Positions 32,475 through 41,678 of a stretch of 42,476 nt of DNA are shown piece after piece. The stretch's first letter is position 1. Each line of letters begins with the position of its first letter. This stretch comes from Bacteroidota bacterium (GTDB taxonomy: Bacteria > Bacteroidota > Bacteroidia > Bacteroidales > FEN-979). The DNA lies in NCBI GenBank assembly GCA_016868575.1, contig VGGL01000013.1, forward strand, positions 1 through 42,476, read 5' to 3'. The notes beneath the pieces were generated by a model. It was given only the letters and a program-made list of their open reading frames with translations. It ran no database searches and was not told the origin of the DNA. Both the position numbers and the translations under genes were made by a program.

Positions 32475-32482
32475 TATGTTTG
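32475..32482 (+). promoter_or_regulatory. -7 box TATGTTTG of the beta-barrel gene and nadE
   Basis: Exact TAnnTTTG match 20 bases before the ATG at 32503, predicted transcription start near 32488. It is divergent from the GldB-like gene. Confidence 0.65.
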
Positions 32483-32502
32483 CGGGAAGAACCTGATTCA
32501 TC

Positions 32503-33195
32503 ATGAAAAAAATCTGTATTGTCGCGTTATTTATCCTTTTTATTATCGCTCAGCCGGGCAAGGCCCAGTATAAACCATTTATCTTTGGAATCCGGGTATC
32601 TCCAAATCTTTCCTGGGTCATTCCCGATGCGAAATATTATGCCTACGAGGGCGTTAAGCCGGGGTTTTCTTTCGGTTTTATCAGTGATTTTGCCCTCGCC
32701 GACAACTATTTTATCTCTACCGGGTTCAGCTATTCCTACCTTTATGGCAAGATATCTTTCCCCTTTGAAGATACGATGGAAGAGGTGCTGGTCACCGGAA
32801 CGTGCCGGCGACAGATCAACTTCCGAAACCTGGAAGTCCCGTTGATGTTCAAGATGAAAACCAATGAATTCGGACAATTCAGATTCTTCGCGCAAATCGG
32901 ATTTGGAACCTCATTCAGGCTCAGCGCAAAAGCCAATGATGAGGTTACAACCGAAGACCAGGAAGTGTTCAAACAACGGGTAGACATCACCAGAGAAACA
33001 ACGCTGCTGAAGGAATCACTGCTGGTCGGTATCGGCGCAGAATATTATTTTGATGAATCAACCGCTCTTGTCGCCGGGATCAATTACTCCAACGGATTGA
33101 CCAATGTTCTGAAAGGCCGGAATAGCAAATACAATGAAGTCGAACAAAAAGGGGTTAATCACTACTTTGACCTCACGATAGGTGTTCTGTTTTAA
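32503..33195 (+). CDS. Outer-membrane beta-barrel protein (PorT-family/OMP_b-brl type)
   Basis: 230 residues. Clear signal peptide: KKICIVALFILFIIA before QPGKAQ. The mature part alternates hydrophobic and polar residues and shows strand pairs ended by aromatic residues (GFSFGFISDFALADNYFISTGFSYSYLYG, RFFAQIGFGTSF, LVGIGAEYYFDESTALVAGINYSNGL) and a final phenylalanine, as expected for an eight-stranded outer-membrane barrel. It resembles proteins annotated 'porT family', but true PorT/SprT of the type IX system is more specific and this assignment is not secure. It precedes nadE by 9 bases and is probably cotranscribed. Confidence 0.8.
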   Translation: MKKICIVALFILFIIAQPGKAQYKPFIFGIRVSPNLSWVIPDAKYYAYEGVKPGFSFGFISDFALADNYFISTGFSYSYLYGKISFPFEDTMEEVLVTGTCRRQINFRNLEVPLMFKMKTNEFGQFRFFAQIGFGTSFRLSAKANDEVTTEDQEVFKQRVDITRETTLLKESLLVGIGAEYYFDESTALVAGINYSNGLTNVLKGRNSKYNEVEQKGVNHYFDLTIGVLF

Positions 33196-33204
33196 TCCAT
33201 CACC

Positions 33205-34845
33205 ATGCGTATCGCCATAGCCCAGAATAACTACCTTATTGGTGACTTTGAGCAAAACGTCAGCAAGATCAAAGCATCCATCAGGCAAGCCAAAGAGTCC
33301 AGAGCAGATCTTATCCTCTTTGCAGAGCTCGCTATTTGCGGGTATCCTTCCAGAGACTTTCTGGAATTCCGCGATTATGTTGAAAAGTGTCAACAGGCGC
33401 TAGAAGATATCGCCACGGAATGTATCGACATTGCAGCCATCATCGGAGCGCCATCTTTCAATCCCGATATCCGGGGAAAAAGTCTTTTCAATGCTGCTTT
33501 TTTCCTTTCCGACGGCCACATCACCTCGCGTCACCATAAAAGCCTGTTGCCCAATTATGATGTATTTGATGAATACCGCTATTTTGAGCCTAACCGTTCC
33601 TTCGAAACGGTAACCTTCCGCGGAAAAAGAATTGCCATCACCATCTGTGAAGATATCTGGAATATCGGTAATGATCTTTTATATGTGCTTAATCCGATGG
33701 ATGAACTCATGAAGCAGAATCCCGATGTGCTGGTAAACATAGCTGCTTCACCGTTTCACTATGACCAGGCCCGGTTACGCCGCCAGATCCTGGTCGAAAA
33801 CGCACGGAGATATCAAATCCCGGTGTTTTATGTAAACCAGGTTGGCGCCCATACCGAAATGATCTTTGATGGCGGCTCCATGATCATCAGCCCGGGTGGA
33901 GAAGTGTTTCATGAAATGGCCTATTTCAGAGAGGATTTCGACATCTCTGAACTGAACAATGTGATCCGGAGCCAGTCAGCAGCCATGCCTCAGAAACGGC
34001 ACGAAAAGATTGAGCTGATCCATGAAGCCCTTGTTCTTGGTATCCGCGATTATTTTCAGAAACTCCGTTTCAATAAGGCGATCCTGGGCTTGTCCGGGGG
34101 AATTGATTCAGCTTTGACACTTGTGCTTGCTGCCGAAGCCATCGGCCCGGAAAATGTTCTCTCCGTACTTATGCCATCGGAATTTTCTTCCCAGCACTCG
34201 GTGGAAGATAGCTTGTTATTGTTGAAGAATCTTGGCTCTCCGCACTACCAGATCGGCATCCAGGAAGCTTTCCGGGTTTTTAAACACACATTATCGCCCG
34301 TATTCCAGGAACTTCCGCCAGACATTACGGAAGAGAACATCCAGGCCCGTATCCGTGCAGTAATACTGATGGCTCTATCGAACAAATTCGGGCATATCCT
34401 CCTGAACACATCCAATAAAAGTGAAGCATCTGTTGGCTATGGGACGCTCTATGGTGATATGTGTGGCGGATTATCTGTGTTGGGAGATGTCTATAAAACA
34501 CAAGTCTATGAACTGTCCCGGCTCATCAATGCGGAAAAAGAGATTATTCCAAATAACATCCTGATAAAACCTCCTTCGGCGGAACTACGACCCAACCAGA
34601 AAGACAGCGATAGCCTGCCCGAATACAGCATCCTTGATCAAATCCTTTTCGAATATATCGAGCAACGCAGAGGTCCTAAAGACCTTATTGCGCTGGGATT
34701 TGAAGAAGAAATGGTTAAAAAGGTTCTGCGCCTGGTCAACATGAATGAATACAAGCGTTACCAAACCCCTCCCATCCTGCGGATTTCGCCGAAAGCGTTC
34801 GGCATGGGAAGGCGAATGCCCATTGTGGCCAGGTACCTCTCCTGA
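33205..34845 (+). CDS. nadE: Glutamine-dependent NAD+ synthetase NadE
   Basis: 546 residues. N-terminal carbon-nitrogen hydrolase (glutaminase) domain with the triad E41, K112 and C148 (ITICEDIW); C-terminal ATP-pyrophosphatase domain with the PP-loop LSGGIDSA starting at S297, and NTSNKSEASVGYGTLYGD. It amidates nicotinate adenine dinucleotide to NAD+ using glutamine nitrogen, ATP and a channel between domains. Length is typical of this bacterial two-domain form. Second gene after the outer-membrane protein; its stop lies 5 bases from the stop of the NifU-domain gene. Confidence 0.96.
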   Translation: MRIAIAQNNYLIGDFEQNVSKIKASIRQAKESRADLILFAELAICGYPSRDFLEFRDYVEKCQQALEDIATECIDIAAIIGAPSFNPDIRGKSLFNAAFFLSDGHITSRHHKSLLPNYDVFDEYRYFEPNRSFETVTFRGKRIAITICEDIWNIGNDLLYVLNPMDELMKQNPDVLVNIAASPFHYDQARLRRQILVENARRYQIPVFYVNQVGAHTEMIFDGGSMIISPGGEVFHEMAYFREDFDISELNNVIRSQSAAMPQKRHEKIELIHEALVLGIRDYFQKLRFNKAILGLSGGIDSALTLVLAAEAIGPENVLSVLMPSEFSSQHSVEDSLLLLKNLGSPHYQIGIQEAFRVFKHTLSPVFQELPPDITEENIQARIRAVILMALSNKFGHILLNTSNKSEASVGYGTLYGDMCGGLSVLGDVYKTQVYELSRLINAEKEIIPNNILIKPPSAELRPNQKDSDSLPEYSILDQILFEYIEQRRGPKDLIALGFEEEMVKKVLRLVNMNEYKRYQTPPILRISPKAFGMGRRMPIVARYLS

Positions 34846-34850
34846 TCTGC

Positions 34851-35108
34851 CTAATAATCGATCCCTTCTGCCTGAACCGACCGGATCTCCGGAATGGCTT
34901 TCATCACCGAGGCTTCTATGCCGCCCTTCAAGGTCATCTTGCTGAACGGACAACTCCCGCAAGCCCCAACTAAGCGGACGCGGACATCATTGGTTTCGGT
35001 GAGTTCAAGGAATTCTACATCCCCCCCATCAGCCTGGAGGTAAGGACGTATCTGGTCAATGGCATTTTTGGCTTTTTCCTGAAGTTCGTGGTGCTTTTCA
35101 GAATTCAT
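34851..35108 (-). CDS. NifU C-terminal-domain iron-sulfur scaffold protein
   Basis: 85 residues. Contains the NifU-like domain almost entirely: IRPYLQADGGDVEFLEL and the cluster-binding CGSCP with the following KGGIEASVMKAIPEI. Proteins of this type (Nfu) carry and deliver a 4Fe-4S cluster to target apoproteins. The adjacent mrp gene, 12 bases upstream in the same direction, encodes another iron-sulfur carrier-type ATPase, so the two form a small cluster-delivery operon. Complete and short by nature. Confidence 0.93.
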   Translation of the reverse strand: MNSEKHHELQEKAKNAIDQIRPYLQADGGDVEFLELTETNDVRVRLVGACGSCPFSKMTLKGGIEASVMKAIPEIRSVQAEGIDY

Positions 35109-35120
35109 GGTGGATTGGTG

Positions 35121-36200
35121 TTATGATTGTTGTGTAACGATGTTTTTTAAGGAAACTTGTTGGGCTAATTTTCCGGCAATATCCCGGAAGATTTTGGCAA
35201 CAGGTGAATCGACATCCAGCGCCACCGGTTTTCCGGCATCTCCTGAGCTTGTAATGCCCTGGCAAACAGGAATTTCACCAAGCAATGGAAGGTTCAGCTC
35301 TGCCGCAATCTTCTTCCCTCCTCCCTGGCCGAATAAATAGTATTTCTGCTCCGGAAGCTCGTCCGGTGTGAAATATGACATATTCTCCACCACCCCCAAC
35401 AAAGGTACTTTAACCCCATCCTGGCGGAATAAGGCGGCGGCCCGTCTGACATCAGCAATGGCCAGATGTTGCGGCGTTGTGACCAGTAGGGAACCGGTTA
35501 CCGGCATGCTCTGCGCCAGGGTGATCTGAATATCGCCGGTACCCGGAGGCATGTCAACCACCAGATAATCCAGTTCTTCCCATTCTGCATCGGAAAACAA
35601 CTGTTTGAGGGCGTTGGAGGCCATGGGACCGCGCCAGCCCAGCGCCTGTTCGCGGGTGACGAAGAAGCCCATCGACAAAAGTTTGATGCCATATTTTTCA
35701 ATCGGGAAGATGTGCGTCTTTTCGCCACTTTCTGTGACAACCGGTCGCCGGTCTTCCAGACCAAACAAGATCGGAATGGAAGGACCATAAATATCGGCAT
35801 CGATCAACCCAACACGGGCGCCGGTTTGTGAAAGGGCAATGGCGATGTTGGCCGCCACAGTTGACTTTCCCACGCCGCCTTTTCCTGAGATCACCGCAAT
35901 GATGTTCTTCACCCCCGAAAGGGTCTCCTCCATGGCCTTCCGGGCCGTAGTGACCGATGAAGTCACATCAACTTCCACCTCCACCTCTTTTCCAAGATGT
36001 TGATGGATGGCATCGATGCAATCCTGGCGGATCTTGTTCTTTAGCGGGCAGGCCGGCGTGGTTAGCACCAGGCTGAACCGCACCTTGTTGTCAGTTATTT
36101 TGATATCCTGGATCATGTTCAGGGACACCAGATCCTTTTTCAGATCCGGATCATCCACATGCGACAGGGCATGGATAACAGCGTCTTTGGTGATGCTCAT
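35121..36200 (-). CDS. mrp: Mrp/ApbC-type ATPase for iron-sulfur cluster delivery
   Basis: 359 residues. N-terminal MIP18/DUF59-like domain (~1-85, with DDPDLKKDLVSLNMI and TTPACPLKN), then a ParA/MinD-type ATPase with deviant Walker A SGKGGVGKST, DADIYGPSIP, GWRGPMASNALKQ and VDMPPGTGD. The segment VENMSYFTPDELPEQKYYLFG stands where many Mrp/Nbp35 proteins have the CxxC that binds a bridging 4Fe-4S cluster; no CxxC is present. This form seems usual in Bacteroidota. It is expected to work with the NifU-domain protein downstream. Confidence 0.93.
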   Translation of the reverse strand: MSITKDAVIHALSHVDDPDLKKDLVSLNMIQDIKITDNKVRFSLVLTTPACPLKNKIRQDCIDAIHQHLGKEVEVEVDVTSSVTTARKAMEETLSGVKNIIAVISGKGGVGKSTVAANIAIALSQTGARVGLIDADIYGPSIPILFGLEDRRPVVTESGEKTHIFPIEKYGIKLLSMGFFVTREQALGWRGPMASNALKQLFSDAEWEELDYLVVDMPPGTGDIQITLAQSMPVTGSLLVTTPQHLAIADVRRAAALFRQDGVKVPLLGVVENMSYFTPDELPEQKYYLFGQGGGKKIAAELNLPLLGEIPVCQGITSSGDAGKPVALDVDSPVAKIFRDIAGKLAQQVSLKNIVTQQS

Positions 36201-36248
36201 GATTGGCTTTTTGATCAGAATAGCATGTTAAGAAAACAATAGCGACCA

Positions 36249-36256
36249 CAAAGGTA
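36249..36256 (-). promoter_or_regulatory. -7 box TACCTTTG of mrp-nifU
   Basis: Exact TAnnTTTG match on the minus strand, with a leader of about 42 bases to the mrp ATG at 36200. Confidence 0.6.
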
Positions 36257-36373
36257 GGAATAATTTCGAAATGATTAGAAATGATCTAAATAAGAGGGAT
36301 GGTTTGTTTCACGCAGAGATCGCCATGAATGAACACTTCCTTCTTGGTGTCCTTTGTGCAAGACTTTGTTCTC

Positions 36374-36404
36374 TGTGGTTAAATAGACCGCCTCATTAAC
36401 CACA
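36374..36404. repeat. Inverted repeat in a CACAAAG-type intergenic element
   Basis: TGTGGTTAA (36374-36382) and TTAACCACA (36396-36404) form a perfect 9-base-pair stem around 13 bases. Flanks carry CTTTGTG on the left and CACAAAGG on the right, so the whole ~36345-36430 segment is roughly palindromic. A related element occurs at 42099-42179. Confidence 0.7.
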
Positions 36405-36432
36405 AAGGCGAATAAGGACACACGAAGGGATC

Positions 36433-36537
36433 TACAACGTACAATTGTAAATGTACAATTGGATTGACAATGGACAATTTCCAATTTTATCGAGCAACGA
36501 ACAACGGGCAACGAACAACTGCTTGCTGATTGCTGAT
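36433..36537. repeat. Heptamer-periodic mosaic
   Basis: Most of this stretch divides into 7-base units: TACAATT twice (36440, 36454) next to TACAACG (36433); ATTGACA and ATGGACA (36463, 36470); AACGAAC twice with AACGGGC between (36496-36516); TGCTGAT twice (36524, 36531). Short breaks separate the blocks. Period and style match the AATGAG(C/T) element at 20043-20070, although unit sequences differ. Confidence 0.75.
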
Positions 36538-36556
36538 ACCTGTTCACTGAGCAACC

Positions 36557-39500
36557 TTATCTGCTGATGATCAGCTTCTTCACGTACGTCTGGCGGGTTG
36601 TTTTAACGACCAGGAAATAAATACCGTCGGGTTCGTTAGCAAGATCCAGCGAGATCGAGGTATTACCTGAAACAGCTATATCATGTTTGGATAACACCTC
36701 CTTGCCCAGGATGTTGGAAACCATTACCTGGGCCGGATCATCCCTCATGGAGAAAAGGGCCAGGTGGAAGATTCCGGAACCCGGGTTGGGGTACACGTCG
36801 CATTTTTCAGTTTCACTTAAATTTGGTACTCCGGTACAAGTCGTAAAGGTAATATTGATCGATCCAGTCGAAGTACAGCCACTAAGGGTCACTTCCACCG
36901 AAGGGGTTGTGGTTCCGTAGCCAACACCGGAAGAATCCACGACAATGGTCTGCGTGGTGGCGCCGGTGGACCAGAGATAGGTTGCTCCGGGATTTCCGGC
37001 ATCCAATGGGATCGATTCAAAATCGCAAAGGATTGTATCATTGCCCAGTGAAACAACCGGGAGCGGATTCACTGTCACATCCAATGGGTCGGAGAAAAGG
37101 CTTTCGTTGCAGTCATTCACCGACTTCACTGAAATGGCAGCATTTCCCGACCATGTAAGGCTCCAGTAAACCGTGGAAGTATTGCTGCTACCGGTAATGA
37201 TACCGGCGAAGGGGGGTTCGATCTGCCATAAATAGCTGGTAGCGTTGGGAACCGGATCGGTAGTATAATCAGAAGTTTGCACACCCTGACACAGAGCAGT
37301 CGGCCCGGTGGGTTGATTAGGAACAGCCGGGAAGGGTCTGAGATGGATGTTCAAATCGGGAGAAAATGATCCTGGACCGCAACCGTTCACCGCTTGTACC
37401 TTTAATGTGGCATATCCTGTCCATCCAGCGTTCCAGGTAATCGTGGCTGAAGTATCTGCAGCAACCATCACGCCAGCCGCGGGTGGGTCGAAGACCCAGT
37501 TATAGGAAGTGGCGTCCGGGATGGATGGAATTGTATACATGGTTGGACTGTTGTTCTCACAAAGTAAGGTATCACCTTCAGGTATACCTGGGGTAGCAGC
37601 AGGAGCTGTAACATGGATATATGATACTTTGGTAAGCGAATTCGTATAGATTGCGTTTGATACAGTCAGGGTTACGTTGTAATTACCGGTTGCCGGATAG
37701 ACGATGTTTTGAGGATTTTGAACGGTTGAGGAAGAAGGATTTCCGCCTGGAAATGACCAGGTCCATGATGTTGGGGTACCGCTTGAAAGATCGGTAAAAT
37801 TAACCCCCTGACCGATGCAGATATTCGTCATGTTGGCTGTAAAATCGGGAATCGGACCGCCGGGAGGAACAACCTGTACCAGTGCTGTATACCGGAAGTA
37901 GTTTTGTTTTGTTACCGTCACGCGCATAAATTGTCCTGTTGTCAGTGTTCCTGGGATGGTGATGGTCAAAGGAGCGCCGGTACCGGTTCCGGTGCCGAGA
38001 ATTTCGTCATTATAGGTAAGTGCAATCAGCGCACCCACATTTGCAGTGACCTGAAAGGAGGTTGAACCGGAAGGGATTGTTGAGTTATGAACAACCGTGA
38101 GGTTCTGTGGCACTTCGGAATAAACGGTCATGAAGGCATCGCCATGGTGATGGTACAGGTGATAGGTTACCTGTTTATTGCTGGTGTTGTAAGGCCAGTT
38201 GGATTGTTGAAGAAAATATTTTCCTGCAGCATTTCCGAAACAGGGCATCACTCCCCGGGAGGCCGGGGTTGTTCCATAACTGGGCATGAAGTTGGTCCAG
38301 AGGTTGTCCATCACTCCCCAGACATAAGTATCATTCACAAATGAATATGAAACTTCGGAGGCCGCAATCAGCCCCAAGGCGCCGGAATTATTGCCATTCT
38401 TTGTGTAACGGTGGAATTTCTCCGTGAAACATTCACTGCTGTTATTGTACTTTCCGGTAAGGCAGTTGATTGAAAAGATGAACGTAAGGTTTGTATTCGT
38501 GCAGCCGTCGATATTTGAATTTGAATAAGCCGGTTCACCCCATCCTGTGGTGCTTCCATGATCCCGGTGCATCAGTACGAAGGCACCGGAATTGATGGCG
38601 TTGTTGATCCCTGTAGCATTTCCTCCCGTCCAACAACAAGGCATCTCCTGAGGAGTAGCCGGGATATACCCCAAACCACTCGGCCCAAAGAAACTCAGTA
38701 TGGTGGATGTATTTGTAGCCGTTGACCAAGGTGCTGTGGATGGATTTCCGGAATAAACTTCATTGATCCTTGTCGGGTCTTTCCCCTGGACATATTTCCA
38801 GAATCCGCCAACCGTTTCCGAGCAAATCTGAAACCAGCGCTCTGTTTGCCAACCCAATGCGGTGATCGGGTGCTGGTAGAAATAAGAGGATGCTGGTGGT
38901 TGCCGTTCGTAGTTCAGGAATTTTGTGCACATCACCTGGAGTTGGGTGGCATTGTTTGCCGTGATCCTGGCCAGACATACATCCGGGAGATGGTCATTAT
39001 CCACATCTGCATAGATATTATCTGAAACGCAATAGCTGTTGTAGATTGGCGAAACGACGCTGTTTGCTGCATTGGTACCATAATCGCCAAGAAGCAATAC
39101 TGCTGCCGGCGGTGGCGTCCAGGTATTGTAGGCATTGTTGATGTAATTCTCAATGGCGGTTGTGGTATTTCCACCCACTTCTGTAAGTGTTTTTACAAAA
39201 GTGGATATCCCTTGTTGCTGGCGGAAACGACGGATGGAATCGGCCCATTGGGTAAAGGCGGCATCCGTCGGGGTGATAATCAGGTATTCACACCCTGGAA
39301 CATCGGTCGGCTCCTGGATTCTGGCATCATAATCAATGGAAGGAAGAGAAGAAAAATTTATCAACGCATCTGACATGATCGGATCCCACCAGCGACTACG
39401 TAGCCGGTCATCACCAAATCGATCACTCCCTCCTTCAAACCGGATATCCACATCAAGATCACGGAATATCCGGAGTTCCTTTGTAACCGGATTGTACTGA

Positions 39501-40033
39501 AATGGCGTTATCCCCAGAACAACAGTTTGCACACCCCGGATATTCTTGACTTCCGACAGAATGACCGGTTGTTCCGGATAAAAAGCATTCCGGTTATAGA
39601 TGGCTTCATTTTTATTGTATTCAAGCGGACCTGTATCAGTATCCAATGGGATACGGGGAGCTGGCGCGATATTGATCCCCTGGATGATTTCCACCCGTGT
39701 CATCTGAATATCCAAAATTGGCGTAGCCCCGTTCGGAATGGCAATAAAACGTGAATAGCCCGGAAGGTTCGGCGCTCCCTGTTCATTATACAGGAAGGCT
39801 CCATCCAGACCAATATTCTTCATTTGTTCCCCATTGATCAAGATGTCATCAATCCGGAATTGCCGGATTGAATAATTGATATCCACCCGATCGGCATTGC
39901 TCGTGGCAACCGAAAAACCCTGGCCATATAAGGCATCCGGGTATTCAACCTGCTGGGCAGGCAGGATCAATCCGATAAAAAGAAAACTCACCCCAAGGAT
40001 AAGTCCCCATACAAAGCGATAAGTGTTTTTCAT
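36557..40033 (-). CDS. Gingipain-type C25 cysteine peptidase with PKD/Ig domains and type A T9SS tail
   Basis: 1158 residues from the ATG at 40033, chosen because it opens a signal peptide (FVWGLILGVSFLFIGLILPA before QQ) and because a -7-like TACCTTCG lies at 40062-40069. A prodomain-like region (~25-235) is followed by the C25 catalytic domain (~255-620) with H492 in MHRDHGST and C524 in FSINCLTG. A PKD domain follows (~725-800, DFTANMTNIC, WTWSFPGG), then two PKD-like/Ig domains (~805-980) and a SprB-like module with SLGNDTILC and LDAG. The type A T9SS sorting domain ends it (CDVYPNPGSGIF, GIYFLVVKTT, KLIISR). Gingipains are Arg/Lys-specific surface peptidases; specificity here is unknown. 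It is probably exported by T9SS, cleaved and surface-attached. Confidence 0.9.
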   Translation of the reverse strand: MKNTYRFVWGLILGVSFLFIGLILPAQQVEYPDALYGQGFSVATSNADRVDINYSIRQFRIDDILINGEQMKNIGLDGAFLYNEQGAPNLPGYSRFIAIPNGATPILDIQMTRVEIIQGINIAPAPRIPLDTDTGPLEYNKNEAIYNRNAFYPEQPVILSEVKNIRGVQTVVLGITPFQYNPVTKELRIFRDLDVDIRFEGGSDRFGDDRLRSRWWDPIMSDALINFSSLPSIDYDARIQEPTDVPGCEYLIITPTDAAFTQWADSIRRFRQQQGISTFVKTLTEVGGNTTTAIENYINNAYNTWTPPPAAVLLLGDYGTNAANSVVSPIYNSYCVSDNIYADVDNDHLPDVCLARITANNATQLQVMCTKFLNYERQPPASSYFYQHPITALGWQTERWFQICSETVGGFWKYVQGKDPTRINEVYSGNPSTAPWSTATNTSTILSFFGPSGLGYIPATPQEMPCCWTGGNATGINNAINSGAFVLMHRDHGSTTGWGEPAYSNSNIDGCTNTNLTFIFSINCLTGKYNNSSECFTEKFHRYTKNGNNSGALGLIAASEVSYSFVNDTYVWGVMDNLWTNFMPSYGTTPASRGVMPCFGNAAGKYFLQQSNWPYNTSNKQVTYHLYHHHGDAFMTVYSEVPQNLTVVHNSTIPSGSTSFQVTANVGALIALTYNDEILGTGTGTGAPLTITIPGTLTTGQFMRVTVTKQNYFRYTALVQVVPPGGPIPDFTANMTNICIGQGVNFTDLSSGTPTSWTWSFPGGNPSSSTVQNPQNIVYPATGNYNVTLTVSNAIYTNSLTKVSYIHVTAPAATPGIPEGDTLLCENNSPTMYTIPSIPDATSYNWVFDPPAAGVMVAADTSATITWNAGWTGYATLKVQAVNGCGPGSFSPDLNIHLRPFPAVPNQPTGPTALCQGVQTSDYTTDPVPNATSYLWQIEPPFAGIITGSSNTSTVYWSLTWSGNAAISVKSVNDCNESLFSDPLDVTVNPLPVVSLGNDTILCDFESIPLDAGNPGATYLWSTGATTQTIVVDSSGVGYGTTTPSVEVTLSGCTSTGSINITFTTCTGVPNLSETEKCDVYPNPGSGIFHLALFSMRDDPAQVMVSNILGKEVLSKHDIAVSGNTSISLDLANEPDGIYFLVVKTTRQTYVKKLIISR

Positions 40034-40061
40034 ATGCTGGTATTGTATGATTTTCCAGCTA

Positions 40062-40069
40062 CGAAGGTA
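40062..40069 (-). promoter_or_regulatory. Candidate -7 box TACCTTCG of the C25 peptidase gene
   Basis: One base off TAnnTTTG on the minus strand, 28 bases before the chosen ATG. It argues against the earlier in-frame start at 40072. Confidence 0.4.
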
Positions 40070-40100
40070 CAAAAAATCAAGACAATAAAGAACGATTGGA

Positions 40101-41666
40101 TCAATTTTCTTTTAACCCATCGCGGGTGACCAGAAATGTCTTTCCGGTATAGTCAAATGGAAAATCAATGATATCAAAATCCAGCAGGGGATCAAACTGA
40201 TCGTCGAAGTGAAGGTACTTTCCCGCTGGGACATGGAGGATCATCCTGACTCTTTCTCCGCGAAAAGGCACACCTTCCTCTAATGGAATACAGGGCGTAA
40301 TCACGATCAGGGAATCATTCTGATGGACAACGGTGGTAACAGCAGCTGCATTTTGCCGGGCAATTTCAACCGATTTTCCCCTGGCATAGGAGATGTTTGT
40401 GATTGTCATCGGGCCTTCGGGGATAGGTTTAATCCTCAAAACCGGCCTGATCAGGACTGGACCATCAGGCATAAACCTCACATAGTCAAAATCACCCGAT
40501 CCGCCTACATGAAATTTATGAGGATCATCCGAATACCAATCATCGAATTTCAGATAAATGGTATCCGAGGGGCAGGAATCAAGCGGTATTTCACTTTTTA
40601 TTGTTGCCGAATACTGGAAAGTGCGTACCGTTTTGAATGTCAGGAAAGCCACCATTACCAGGCTGATCAGCCAGATATTGAACATGACGATCGCTGCATA
40701 CCTGATAGGAGGGATTCGAAAGATCATGCGTATCCCGCTGTAAAAGAGAGACACCAGGGGTATTCCTAAAAACAGAAGCAACGCCAGTTGCATGAAACCA
40801 AACTCAAAATCACTACCAAAGAGGGAATCGAAAAGACTGGGGAAGAAGAGCATATTGATATCATCCTGCGGATGGATCCAACCTCCCCAGCCAAAGAGAA
40901 ATGAGATCACGGCAAAGAGCACCAACAAACCTGTTATGCATAACGCTACACCAAGGATGATCAGGATGACCCGGAAAGCAAACTTCACAATCTCCCCCAC
41001 CGCCTGAACCGTCTGATCCATCGCCGATCCCCTTGTTTCCTTTTGTCTGCGTATTGTTTCCCTGGCCTGGGAGCCCAGGTTGCTGAGCCGGTCACCGATC
41101 TCGCTGATCTCCTTGCGGAATGACTTTTCAATGTTTGAGATATTCACCCGCTGCCCTTTCATTTCAAGCTTTTCAGAGATGGTGCGAGCCTCCGGCACGA
41201 CGATCCAAAGGATCAGGTAGAGCAGGAATCCAAATCCAAAGAACATGCAGATGACGAATATCAACCGGATGATCACCGGATCGATCCCGAAGTAGGCTGC
41301 AATCCCACTCGCCACACCGCCCAGGATGCGCTCCTCCGGATCGCGGAAAAGCCGCTTGTTGCCGAACTTTGAACCGGTGCCTTCGAGCCCTTTGTCCTCA
41401 ACCCCCATGTCGGCAGGCTGACCCATGACCAGGATCACTTCTTTGACATCTTCGAATGTGATGATCGTCTTACTCTCGCTTAGCTTTTGCTGAAGCAGTT
41501 CGGAAACGCGGGTTTCAATGTCGGTATATATCTCTTCTCCACCTGGCTCTTTTCCAAAATGAAGTCTGATCTTTTCCAGATACGTATGAAGCAGATCATA
41601 TGCGTCCTCATCAATGGTAAATAGAATGCCCGTGAGGTTTACCGTGATTGTTTTTTTCAAGACCAT
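40101..41666 (-). CDS. PspC-domain membrane protein
   Basis: 521 residues. Residues ~1-95 form a soluble N-terminal domain (MVLKKTITVNLTGILFTIDEDAYDLL, EIYTDIETRVSELL) seen in Bacteroidota PspC proteins. Residues ~103-165 are the PspC domain: RLFRDPEERILGGVASGIAAYFGIDPVIIRLIF and LYLILWIVVPE. A charged segment follows, then several transmembrane helices (~228-345) and a large extracytoplasmic C-terminal domain rich in beta structure. PspC-type proteins sense or protect against envelope stress; here it may act with the PadR regulator encoded 12 bases upstream. The stress signal is unknown. Complete. Confidence 0.88.
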   Translation of the reverse strand: MVLKKTITVNLTGILFTIDEDAYDLLHTYLEKIRLHFGKEPGGEEIYTDIETRVSELLQQKLSESKTIITFEDVKEVILVMGQPADMGVEDKGLEGTGSKFGNKRLFRDPEERILGGVASGIAAYFGIDPVIIRLIFVICMFFGFGFLLYLILWIVVPEARTISEKLEMKGQRVNISNIEKSFRKEISEIGDRLSNLGSQARETIRRQKETRGSAMDQTVQAVGEIVKFAFRVILIILGVALCITGLLVLFAVISFLFGWGGWIHPQDDINMLFFPSLFDSLFGSDFEFGFMQLALLLFLGIPLVSLFYSGIRMIFRIPPIRYAAIVMFNIWLISLVMVAFLTFKTVRTFQYSATIKSEIPLDSCPSDTIYLKFDDWYSDDPHKFHVGGSGDFDYVRFMPDGPVLIRPVLRIKPIPEGPMTITNISYARGKSVEIARQNAAAVTTVVHQNDSLIVITPCIPLEEGVPFRGERVRMILHVPAGKYLHFDDQFDPLLDFDIIDFPFDYTGKTFLVTRDGLKEN

Positions 41667-41678
41667 AATGGGTAATTT

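Larger units (their letters stand above)
36201..36556. other. Noncoding interval with promoter, inverted repeat and heptamer mosaic
   Basis: 356 bases between mrp and the C25 peptidase gene end. It holds the mrp promoter box (36249-36256), a CACAAAG/CTTTGTG-type palindromic repeat around 36374-36404, and 7-base-unit sequence at 36433-36537. The 90-codon minus-strand frame across it has no recognisable protein character and is repeat-derived. Confidence 0.75.

Noticed and set aside
32503-33195. Calling the beta-barrel protein true PorT/SprT of the type IX system
   Set aside because: Length and barrel pattern fit, but diagnostic PorT motifs were not recognised, so only the broad family is given.
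36275-36547. 90-codon minus-strand frame in the interval before mrp
   Set aside because: Composed of inverted repeat and heptamer sequence; no promoter, no protein features.
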